A DNA stretch of 64,000 nucleotides, from positions 2,046,001-2,110,000 of the forward strand of contig CP087207.1 of the NCBI GenBank assembly GCA_020912385.1. The letters run 5' to 3'. The DNA comes from Neofusicoccum parvum. Taxonomy: Eukaryota > Ascomycota > Dothideomycetes > Botryosphaeriales > Botryosphaeriaceae. The notes under the pieces are model-generated. The model had not been told where the DNA came from and did not search any database. It worked only from the letters and a program-made list of their open reading frames with translations. Each line of letters begins with the position of its first letter. Position 1 is the stretch's first letter. Positions 22,701 through 31,853 of this stretch are shown piece after piece. Both the position numbers and the translations under genes were made by a program.

Positions 22701-24563
22701 TCATATGAGAAACCTGAAACCCTTATCCACTGCTTCGCCAGGCAGACCGTGCTCTTCGATTTCTCGCTTCCTCTCTTCGTTATCGGCCTGCTCAAGAAGA
22801 GTGATGCCGGCCTCGATTTTCCTGTTGAGACGCACGAGGACCAAGCGGAGAATCGTGGCAAAAACAATGGCCCAAAGTGACGTGATGGCATTTACAATCA
22901 TCGGAATGACGTATCGCGGGGCATACGAGTCTGTAAGTTCAAGAATCGTTAGTGCCGGTGGAAGGGATATCGAAGCGAAGAATACATACCTTGGTACATG
23001 TATGGAGCGTAGATCTGGCACACGTTGGAGAGCGCGTTGATCCCGGCGAGTGCGGCAGCGCGCTTTGCTGGAGGACGCGGAAGAGTGTTGGAGATCCAAG
23101 CCAGGGCAACGACGTAGCCAGAGTAGTTGGCTCCAATCATGAGACACATGGCGAAGTAGCGAGGTCCGAATTTGACGGTGCATGCAGCGATGACGAAGGC
23201 CACAACAGCGAGGATAGGTGGCAGCGCAACGTGAAGATAGCGCTCCCGCGTGCGGTCTGCATGCCAAGCATTGGTGAGGATGGCAATGACTCCGATTATC
23301 TGTTCACGATTAGATGCCGTCAGATCGTAGTTGTGGGATGTCCGGACTCACGTATGGTGGGACAGTGAGGAGAAGAGTGGCCACATCTCCATAGCCGAGC
23401 CCCTTGACAACGGATGGGAAAAGAGTAGTAACAGTGCCAGAGGAAGTGAATCCGTAGATGGTTGCCAAAAGAAGCCAGGCTTTCGGGTCCTTGACGGCCA
23501 GCTTGGCTCCGTGGAAGAATGTCTGCTCCTCGGAGTTTACCCAGTCGTCTTCTCCGATGTCCTCCTCGAGCCTCCAGATTGCCAGTTGTTTCTCTTGCTC
23601 CGATAGCCAGCCGGTGGTCCTGGGGAAGTTTGGCATGATGAAAAAGGCTGCCATTGCAATGACGATCTAAGACAGGTCAGTTTCATCGGCGTCGCAACTG
23701 CCTGGAGGACTATTTACCGTGATAGCTCCCTCTGTAGTCTTTGCGTCAGCAGCTGAACGGTCGATAATATCGTGATGGGCACTAACCAATGATGAACAGC
23801 CACCGCCACGCACCAAGCCCTCGCACACCCGCCATATTCTTTGTGATCCCGGCAGCGATGAGACCAGAGAATGCGCCAGAGAGAAGCGAGCCCGAGTACA
23901 GTATGGCTGTTCGCAGAACCAGTTCCTCCCTTGTGTACCAGGCCGAGAGGTAGTAAAGACAGCCAGGCTTTTCTCGTTAGTGGTTTAGTCCAGGACTGCG
24001 CGTGCTCCGGACTCACAAAGTAAGCTGCCTCGACAAAGCCCAAGAAGAAACGGCAAGCTACCAGCCCTCCAAACGATTGGACCGCCCCAGTGCATGTCGA
24101 GATGATACCCCAAACGATCATGCAGCAGGGCAAGTAGATAGAGGGCTTTCCGAGTTTGTTCAGCAACATGTTTGAGGGCACTGCGCAAAGTCAGTCAGGA
24201 GGGAGCCTCATTGTGCGGGAAGTTTCGGGACGCATCCTCACCTTGCATCAACAAGTACCCGACGAATAGGATGCTGAGTGCTGTCTGGTACTGGTTGTCA
24301 TGTAAGTTCAGGTCCTTGCTCAAGCCTGCAAGCTTTGCCGCTGCAATGTTGTTGCGGTCCAGGTAGTTCATGATGTACATCAGCAACATCATCGGCAGCA
24401 GCCTGAGGTCGATCTTCCTCTTGACATGGACATTCAGCTTCGCGCGCTCCTCCTCGGACAGGTCGCGAAGTAGAGGTGGCAGAGTAACCTGGTTCCGAGT
24501 CTGCGAGGACGACGAGGTCTCGGCATCCTCGACGTGGCTGGATTCGATTTTCTCCGTTTGCAT
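22701..24563 (-). CDS. MFS transporter, allantoate permease (DAL5/TNA1-like, anion:cation symporter) family
   Basis: Seven exons, 24563-24242, 24180-24017, 23967-23787, 23731-23718, 23666-23352, 23299-22990 and 22930-22701, give 511 residues. One exon is only 14 bp. The order of segments matches fungal anion:cation symporters: KRKIDLRLLPMMLLMYIMNYLDRNNIAAAKLAGL, SNMLLNKLGKPSIYLPCCMIVWGIIST, CRFFLGFVEAAYFPGCLYYLSAWYTREELVLR, GWRWLFIIEGAIT-like LGAWRWLFIIEGAIT, FFIMPNFPRTTGWLSEQE, and the C-terminal half with YAPRYVIPMIVNA. About 12 membrane helices are expected. Relatives import allantoate, nicotinate, pantothenate, biotin or other organic anions with protons. It lies tail to tail with the RidA-amine oxidase and is a good candidate for the importer of the neighbouring catabolic set. 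Confidence 0.9.
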
Positions 24564-24923
24564 TGTTGCTACGGAACTGACAACACGAGACGGTGAGCTG
24601 TCGATGGAGAATGCCGCACTTCGGAGGCAAGACGGGGTTCTTGTAGGTGATTGACGGCAAAAGCCAAGGCTTGGTGGATAAATAAGACTTCGCCTTGCAC
24701 GGTTCAAGCTTCCCCGCATCTTTCCCCGGCCTGGTGGACGCCTCTTCCGGGGTGGCGGAAAAGCCGTGGGGAAGGGGCGATGGGCGTGTTGCATTTCCGC
24801 TCCGCAACCCCATGTCGGAGAAGCATGCGACGCGCTGCGAGCTGATCCGGAACTGTCGGATTGGCGATGTTCGGTGCAACGACACGGACTGCGCCAGGCT
24901 TCCGCCATTGCGGATTTTGGCTC
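24564..24923. other. promoter region of the MFS gene and 3' flank of the HET gene
   Basis: The two genes run in the same minus direction, so this 0.36-kb gap must hold both the 3' end of the HET gene and the carrier's promoter. No coding frame is supported. Confidence 0.45.
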
Positions 24924-27285
24924 TCAAATGACCGTAATCACCTCTCCTACTGCGGGCTGACCGTCAAGCTGAGGAGCAAACCAACCTCGCGGCGGTGAGC
25001 CATCCGCGTAACCCACGCGCCTGAACCTACCCTTTGTCTCGGTCTCCTGTAGAACTAACGCGCACAAGTCTTTCTGATGTTCGAACAGCGCGAAGAAATA
25101 GAGGCTTGATAGAGTTTTGACTTGATCGTCGTCTTCCTTCAGATCGAAGCTGAAGCTAAAATGGCGCGAACGGTTGGCAGGGTATGTGTAGTGGCCCCAC
25201 CTGCGCACAGGGTTGAACTTCTCAAAATCTAGTTTGTGAAGGGTGCCCTGAAGCGTGATAGAAGATCCTTCACGGAGCCGTCCAAAAGGGTCGCGGGTGT
25301 CGAGGTCGCAATGGCCAGTGACCAGGCGACAATACTCTGCGTCAATACGCCGACCTCGAAACAGAACTCTGCTCGTGACTGATGCCCACGAGAAGGTCGG
25401 GGCGACATATCCCGCAGGCCGACATGAGGGGTGCAGCGTGTACCAGGCCAGTTGCTGGATGACGCATCGCTCCCACAGACCAGCGAAGTAGCGGCCCGAA
25501 CGCACCTGCGGCGTCTGCAGCGTGTGCGCGATCCCGCTCAGCGCGGACAAGCGGTCGTTCTCGTAGGTAAGCACGAGTCGCGAGTACGCCTCCACGATGC
25601 TGGTCCACAACTCCACGAAGTCCGCATCGGTGAGGTTGGACTTGGATTCGCGGACGCGCCACAGGTGACGGCGAAAGGAACTCTTGCCATGATCATCGTC
25701 GAAGACGCTGCACTCGCACCACTGAGCAGTCATGCACTCGAATGCAACTTCTGAGGGGGTGAAGTAGAGTACACGGGTGGCCAGCAGGCGTTCTTGATAG
25801 CACCAGGCGCGCGTGAATATGAGGCACTTTTCTGCCTGTACCGGGCCTACCCGCTCGCTATCCCCGTGGTTGAGGAAGCGATGGGCATTTACGATGAGCG
25901 GCTTGCCGTCGACTTGTCGAGAGAGAACTGTTTTGTGTTGCTGACCAGGGCCGAGGAAGCCAGTAGTGCTGCCGGGTGATCTTGCCGCCGAGATGACGAT
26001 GAAGCTGCCTTTGTAGACATCCGCCATCTTCATTGACTCGGATGCCCAGTCGTCGGTGTCGTCCTGGACGATGCACAGAGAGTCGATCCAGAGGTATCGG
26101 ATTCGCAACGCTCGGGTGACTCGGATTGCATCGCGGAAGTTTGGAGGCAGCTCTTCCTCCAACAGCTGCATCTCTCTTTCCTTTAGCCTGTCCTTCGTTG
26201 TGCTTTGCGGAATAGAGCCTCCCCAGCAATGTGTGAGTGACGCATACTTCAGGCGCTCCCGACCTGACGATGGCGCAACAGACTGAGCAGCAACGATCTT
26301 CATTGGAGACTTGTTGCCCTCTCCCAAGTCAACAAGTCGCGCAGGAAGCTCCATTCTCGAGGGTTGTAAACAGTTGGGGTGGCTGGCGGTGCAGTCACGG
26401 ATCCACTCGCGAATGACTTCGAGACAAGTCTCGGACAGGGGATCTGAGCTGATATTCCGTTCCACCTGATAGTTGGAGATCCGAATGTCGCAATCTGTGA
26501 TGGCACTGGTTTAGCACTGCAGATCCCGGCCTTTACAGTCCGACAAATGACTTGCCTATTGGTTGGTACGTTTCAATCACGATGTCGTCATCTGAGCTAT
26601 CGACGGAGCTCTCTAATGAGGCTTTGTCTGAGCCGTTGCTTTCCCCATCCTCGAAGCTGTCATCCTCGAAAGCCTCGTCGGAATCAGGCTCGAGAGAGCT
26701 AATAGAAAGAGAACGCCTCTCATGGATCCGCCGTTGAAGGTGTCGCCATCCCGGGGGGCGCCATCGACGAAGCCGACCGGCAGGAGGTCCACCATGGGTA
26801 GAACTCAAGTCGCTCGAACTTGAGGTGCTCAAACTAGTATCATCACTTCCGTCATCCGCGGCATTTTCAGTCTCTTCAACAACTTCACCGCACCTAATTT
26901 GCAAGCTAAAAGAGTCTCCGGGATAGAGTTCATTTAAATGAGGCGTGATCTGGACTGAAGTGACGTCCTGGATCTGGAAGTCCTCACCCTGGAACTCAGA
27001 CAACGCGTTGAATGCGATGAGGCATATAACACAGTCTTTCTTTGCACCCTGTTCCAGCTCGCTTACGCTCTTCTCAAAAGGCACGCTCCCTTTCCCCGCA
27101 GGATGATCCCGGCAATGAGAGCAAACCAGTGGCTTGATGCCTATTTGAGTCATACCAAATAGCCTCATGCCCAACTTGCCGATGGGCTCAATTGAGGTCG
27201 TTTTTGACAGCACAGTGTGCAAAGATTCCTGTAGGCGCTTTGCCCATCGGGGGCGGTCTTTCCATGTTGATGCAGACTTCTCCAT
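24924..27285 (-). CDS. HET-domain protein (heterokaryon incompatibility type)
   Basis: Exons 27285-26556 and 26494-24924 give 766 residues. The intron appears to be a GC-AG intron (donor GCAAGT), the only join I found that keeps frame. The N-terminal part has a short CxxC...C cluster (VCSHCRDHP, KKDCVICLIAF), then a long acidic and Ser-rich stretch with two Arg-rich segments. The HET domain spans about residues 322-475: YASLTHCWGG, FRDAIRVTRALRIRYLWIDSLCIVQDDTDDWASESMKMADVYKGSFIVISAARS and TRAWCYQERLLATRVLYF. HET proteins drive non-self recognition and cell death after fusion of unlike hyphae. No NACHT or repeat domain is attached. The C-terminal 250 residues look like the usual variable tail of large HET proteins. 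Confidence 0.9.
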
Positions 27286-27335
27286 GGTGTGTGGTTTTCA
27301 GTAGAGTGTGATGGGTATGGAAGCACAATGTCGTT

Positions 27336-27365
27336 GCGTGCTGTATAAGTGCGTGCTGTATAAGT
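27336..27365. repeat. 15-bp perfect tandem duplication upstream of the HET gene
   Basis: GCGTGCTGTATAAGT occurs twice head to tail, 51-80 bp upstream of the HET start codon. Each copy has a weak TATA-like core on the plus strand. It may be a promoter duplication or chance. Confidence 0.6.
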
Positions 27366-27514
27366 ACGTGTCTGTCTGCAGAGCGGGGTTTGAGTCATCT
27401 GTACCCACTTTAGTACCTATTTTAGGGTAAGGATCCCCACTTGTCAGCACTCGTAAGCTTCATCTCACGCGTAGTCAGCAACTGGTATGCTATCGCTGTT
27501 AACGTGTCTTCCAA

Positions 27515-27811
27515 TGCACCCCGCAAAATCCCGCACTCGGCCCGAGGCTGAGTGTGTTATTGACTCGCTGGGGAACACAAGAAGCTTTGTAAAATCTGGG
27601 CGTTTCTTCTGGCTAATACACGAAGCCAAAACACTCGAAGGGCTTAGGTTTCATGGTCCACGTGAGAGATGCTGCAATTATCGCCCTTGAGTTTGAAATC
27701 TCTTAAAGAAAGTAGAGTAAGCTTCCCAAGTCCGACAGAATGGTTGAGCCCAACACCCGACCGCCCTTCGCAGCCACCCATGAATATCCCACAGTTATCG
27801 ACCTTAGACAG
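27515..27811 (-). repeat. diverged copy of the 3' flank of the DUF2235 gene
   Basis: This stretch aligns by eye with about 45766-46060, just downstream of the DUF2235 gene. Shared blocks include CCCGCAAAATCCC, TGACTCGCTGGG, AAGAAGCT, TTCTTCTGG and CCAAAACAC/TCAAAACAC. Differences are many, often C/T or G/A. It continues into the coding relic listed next. Confidence 0.65.
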
Positions 27812-28014
27812 CCTTTCTTTGCTATAAAATCTATCTTATGCTGGGTCTGTGCGGAGGACGTGGGGAAATTGTCAGCTTTGATGAAACCTCCATAGCGCTC
27901 GAGGAAAACTCCGAAGAAGAGAAGATAGTCACCTATGTCGTAATTCAACACGATCGCAGGCCTCGAGCACATTCTCAAGTAGCCCAAAGCTCTGAGCAGC
28001 TATCCTAGCAAGAC
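27812..28014 (-). pseudogene. Relic of a DUF2235 (Tle1-like hydrolase) gene
   Basis: The minus strand still reads GLLENVLEA-like DNA (CTACTTGAGAATGTGCTCGAGG is shared with the 46-47.7 kb gene), then GDYLLFFGVFLERYGGFIKADNF...DFIAKKG. This matches KGDHLFFFGF...AFLERYGKFIRAENF...DFMAKSQ of the intact gene. The segment coding RGAYTVRAAAGLVQQIGIIQPYLMP, which carries the end of the catalytic GxSxG loop, is deleted, as are the 3' kilobase and exon 1. Many remaining changes are transitions. It lies three bases beyond the stop of the second P450. It is clearly broken. Confidence 0.8.
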
Positions 28015-28016
28015 CT

Positions 28017-29789
28017 TTAATAGACCGGCTTCGCTCTTACCCACAACTCAGGCTTGTCCCATAAGCCGTAGCACTTCTGGTCTACCCACGATTTGCTCTG
28101 GTCAGAGAGTTCCAGGTCAAAATTCCATAAAACTTTTGCGAGAATAATGCGCATCTCGTGATACGCCAGGCTATCGGATGGAGTTAGGACCTCTGCAACT
28201 CTATGATGGGGGTCCTGGGAAACGTACTTCTTCCCCAAACAATTACGTGGTCCCGTGCTAAACGGTTGACATGCATCTTTCTTGTCGTCTTCATATCCAG
28301 TACCAGGGAGCCAGCGCTCAGGAATAAAAGAATTCGAGTCTTTAAAGTTGATCGGGGAGCGGTTAATTGCCAGTTGGGGAACAGCTACTCGTGTCTGCTC
28401 AACCATGTCAGTTTTTAGTGCTTGAAAGCGTCCACCTTGAGCTAACGTACTCCTGCTGGCACCCACTGTCCACAGATGATATTGCCACCTTCCGGCACGT
28501 CTCTAAACAGGGTGCTTGGTATTGGAGGATACATTCTGAGACCCTCCTCGAAACATGCGGCCAAATATGGCAGGCGGGGCAAGGTGTCCAGAGACAATTC
28601 GCTCTCCGACAGTGCGCGAATTTCTTTAAGTAGCCTCTCCATCTTATCTGGATTCTGAAGTAGATAGTAAGTGACTCCTACGTGTGCCCCCTTGTGTTAG
28701 CAGCTATGCAATTTTGAGAAATTTCGAGTATGACAAACCGCTTAAGAGCGTCGCTGTTGTCTCAGTCCCGGCAATCATGAAGATGGTCGCGTTCGAATGC
28801 ATCTGAGGAGTGTTAAGATGCCCGTGCTCGTTGGCCAGAACTAAATTCCAGATGTCAGGCTTTTCCGTTTCTTTCTCAAGGCGGCGATTGACGCGGTCAA
28901 CGGAGTAGTCAAAGTGCTCCTTTCGCTGCCTTTTCAGGGATGCGGGCATCAGTGCATCGATTACCTTGCCCAACCAAGGGTACTCGAGCTTGATGTGCAG
29001 AAATTGCGCCGCCTTAATGCCGCCGAAGATGGCCTTGACCCACGGGGTAAGTGCTGACTGCTCCAGCAATCCGAGCGACTCGCCGAATGCTAACTCGCCC
29101 ATGACATCGAAAGTCGTACAGTTATACATGGTCACCATACCGAGCTCGGTATCTGGCTGTGCGGAGACTTCGTGCTGCATGTTGAAGATAAGCTTATCAA
29201 CATACTTCTGTATCAGCGGCTCCTGTAGACGTAGCGCTTTCTCGCTGAAGGCGTGCGTGAAGATCTTGCGCAACGCTCCGTGATTTCGCGCATCCGGCTC
29301 GGTGATGATGTTGTGCTCGCCGTTGTAGGTTTTCGTATAACTGCGCCAATCCTTGGTGTTTTCAAGCCGCTTACCGGTTCGGTGCCCGTAAATATCCTTC
29401 CAGGCTTGCGGATCGGTGTAGATCAGCCGGTCTGGCGAAACACGCACGACGGGCCCGTATTTGGCGTGCAAGCCTTCCGTCCATGGAAGAACGTCGCCAC
29501 CGCAAGATTTGAAGTAGTAAGTCAATTCTGTTGCGGCTGCGAGCTTAGGTCCGGGATCTATTAGGACGAATTCGGTATTAGTGAAGAAGTGTGGGTGGGA
29601 TTGGGCTCTTTGAAGCGTACATTTTCTTAAAGGGTGCAAGTAGATGTTATAAATAACCGTCGTGATAATTTTGAGACCTAGCTTGAGTGGAAATGAGTAA
29701 AAGCCGCTCAAGATGCATAATAGGTATTTCTACCAAAAGAAAGGTGTTGGAATGTTGATGAACAACGATGATCCATTGATGATTGGCAT
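28017..29789 (-). CDS. Cytochrome P450, CYP65-like, with an in-frame TAG near the N-terminus (possible pseudogene)
   Basis: Coding blocks 29729-29621, 29557-28739, 28677-28451, 28394-28228 and 28170-28017 join in phase. They cover VIYNIYLHPLRKYPGPK, GPVVRVSPDRLIYTDPQAWKDIYGHR, the I helix MIAGTETTATLLSG, ExxR-type EGLR, and the heme loop FSTGPRNCLGKN. No Met opens the first block. In the same frame upstream, MPIINGSSLFINIPTPFFW starts at 29789 but ends in TAG at 29730-29732, directly before KYLLCILSGFYSFPLKLG. A CAG-to-TAG change would explain this. An alternative is a weakly spliced intron (GTTGTT donor, GAG acceptor) that removes the stop. The rest looks intact. It is a relative of the first P450, ER-bound, substrate unknown. 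It abuts a DUF2235 relic on one side and the LINE block on the other. Confidence 0.8.
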
Positions 29790-30325
29790 GAAGAGGAAGA
29801 GGGTGGGTGACCCGCTTGCCTCTTATACGAGTGATTGTGGCTAAGCTATGTGGTGTGATATAAGGAGACCTTGAAACACGTGATATCCAACAAAAGGCAA
29901 TGCCCAGCCAAAAGGGTATAGTTTTAAGAGGGAGGTGGGTATGGAATGTCTATGATTTTGCGAATTGAGTTTGAAGAAGCCCGCCCATTTTGTTTGATGA
30001 GTGAGGAGGAACTTAGATGTTCACGGATGAAAGACTAGTTGTTTCTTGTCGAACGGTGCGAGAAAGCAAGACGCCGCTGTCTTGTAAATTAAGGCTATCT
30101 GAGCTAACTATATACTACGCGTTTGAAAGAACACAGTGGCTCTTTTATTAACCTTGGCTATAGTAAGAAGGGGAGCAAAGGGGTATGTTACGGCGTAGCC
30201 GCTGCGAGGACGTAGAAAAGTGAGGGGACTTACGAAGAAGCCCCGCAAGAAAAGGAATCACCACGTGATAAAGGCACGTGATAATCTACCAGGACCCACA
30301 TGTCGCCCAGTGTAGCCACGGCTAC
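29790..30325. other. AT-richer region between the P450 and the LINE block
   Basis: No gene is visible. The stretch contains three CACGTG sites (29871-29879 area, 30262-30267 and 30275-30280), the last two 7 bp apart and each followed by ATAA/ATAAT. It is probably P450 promoter sequence plus the LINE insertion target. Confidence 0.45.
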
Positions 30326-31853
30326 ACAGAGCAACATCCTCGGGACCGCAACATACAATTCTACGGAAGATACACTGCGAATAGAGGACCCAGACACCTA
30401 TCACACACTCGCGCCGCCTAAGACACTGGTCTTACCCGACGACGCGAGCTCCTGCGCCGCAGGAGATAGCCGCCCCTCGGACCTTCTTGACGGATTCAAC
30501 GACGACCTAATCTTTGAATTTTGCCCTTGCAATCGCGAATTCGACTTTCTCTGCCCTGCAATGTCGGCGGACGACGACGGTGGTGGTGGGTTCGCGACCG
30601 TTGGCGCGTCGCGACGCGCTGCGCGTCTCCAACGCGACCGCCCTGACTATCGCGCCCTCCACCGCGGCAAACCAACTACTCAACGCCGGTCTCACGCGTC
30701 AATTGCACCTGAGCTGTCAAAGGAAGCAACTTTGGACGATATTATCGACTTGCTGCGCATCGTCATCGAGCAGAATAGAGCGCTTACCGAACAGAATGAG
30801 GCCCTGATTGAACAGGGCGCTGGGAATGAGGAGGAGATTAAACGACTGTCTAGCGCGCTTGAAATGTCCGAAGAAACGCAGGCCAAGATGGAGGAGCGTA
30901 TAGGGAAGATAGAAAAGCAGATGGCAGCGCTCGTAGAGACGACGCGTAGGAACCTAAGCTCACAGTCACAGATCAACACCACCTACGCCAGCGTGCTCCA
31001 AGGAGCGGCGCCGCCAACCCCTCTAAGCAATGGCTCACCGTCCGTCCCTATTGTCCCAACACGTGTGACGAACCCACTAGCCCCAGTTGCACAGCAAATG
31101 CCACCAGCGGTCGAAATTGACCTTACTGAAGCCAGCGTCGATACCACAAAGCCGGGAGAGATTCGGGCCCAATTCCAGGCGGCGCTAGAGGCCCAGGAAG
31201 CAACGAAGGATATTAGATGCTGTGGATTAACGAGGAACCCGAGCGACTCTGCCAAAGTACGGTTCTTCTTCAGGACTGAACGGGATGAAGAGCTCGTCAG
31301 GTCCAATCTCGGGTGGCTGGAGACAACCTTCCGAGGGGCGAGGATCAGAGGCAGGCAGTAGTATCCAGTAAAGATAGACAACGTCAATAAATTGACTGTC
31401 TTGAATGAGGATCGCACTGGAGTACGCCCTGACGCTAGCCAGGTTATTAGCGCGGAGAATGATGTTGAAGTCATGCAAACCCGCTGGCTAAGCAAGCCAA
31501 GCAACCGCTTATACGGCTCCGCAGTAATCTATCTTTCTAAGAGGAGTGAGGCAGATTCGCTCCTTGCTAAAAGGATGATTGATGTTGGCGGAGAGACAGC
31601 GTACACCAACGTGTTTGAATACCGCCCCCGCCCAAGACGCTGCTTTAAATGCCAGAGCTACGACCATCAGCAGTTCCGCTGTAGGGGAGAGGAGAGATGC
31701 GTTAAGTGCGCAGGCAGCGGCCATAAAGAAGAGAGCTGTTCGTCAGCTATAGAGAAGTGTGCCGCCTGCGGAGGTCCGCATAGGGCAGACGATAGGGGCT
31801 GCCCAGAGTATAGAAAGCTCCTAAACAACATGCTCCACCAACGCAATGAATAG
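30300..31853 (+). pseudogene. LINE 1 ORF1, gag-like protein with CCHC zinc knuckles (one internal stop)
   Basis: The frame is open from 30300 to a TAG at 31359-31361 and then on to the TAG at 31851-31853. The stop sits in GRQ-stop-YPVKIDNVNK, where Trp is expected, so TGG to TAG is likely. A coiled-coil stretch (ALTEQNEALIEQGAGNEEEIKRLSSALEMSEE) comes first. Near the end are three knuckles: CFKCQSYDHQQFRC, CVKCAGSGHKEESC and CAACGGPHRADDRGC. Such proteins bind the element RNA. If the target duplication is right, the codons before 30337 belong to the host and the first internal Met (30561) may be the true start. The frame ends a few bases past the ORF2 start, an ATGA-like overlap at 31846. Confidence 0.85.
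30326..30336. repeat. left target-site duplication of LINE 1 (candidate)
   Basis: ACAGAGCAACA matches exactly the 11 bp that follow the (TAC)n tail at 36070-36080. It implies the element's 5' end is at about 30337. Confidence 0.6.

Noticed and set aside
8343..29789. Secondary-metabolite cluster built on two P450s
   Set aside because: No polyketide, peptide or terpene synthase, and no prenyltransferase, anywhere in the window; the P450s are 18 kb apart.
30300..30336. Taking 30300 as the certain start of LINE 1 ORF1
   Set aside because: The candidate target duplication places these bases outside the element; kept only as the limit of the open frame.
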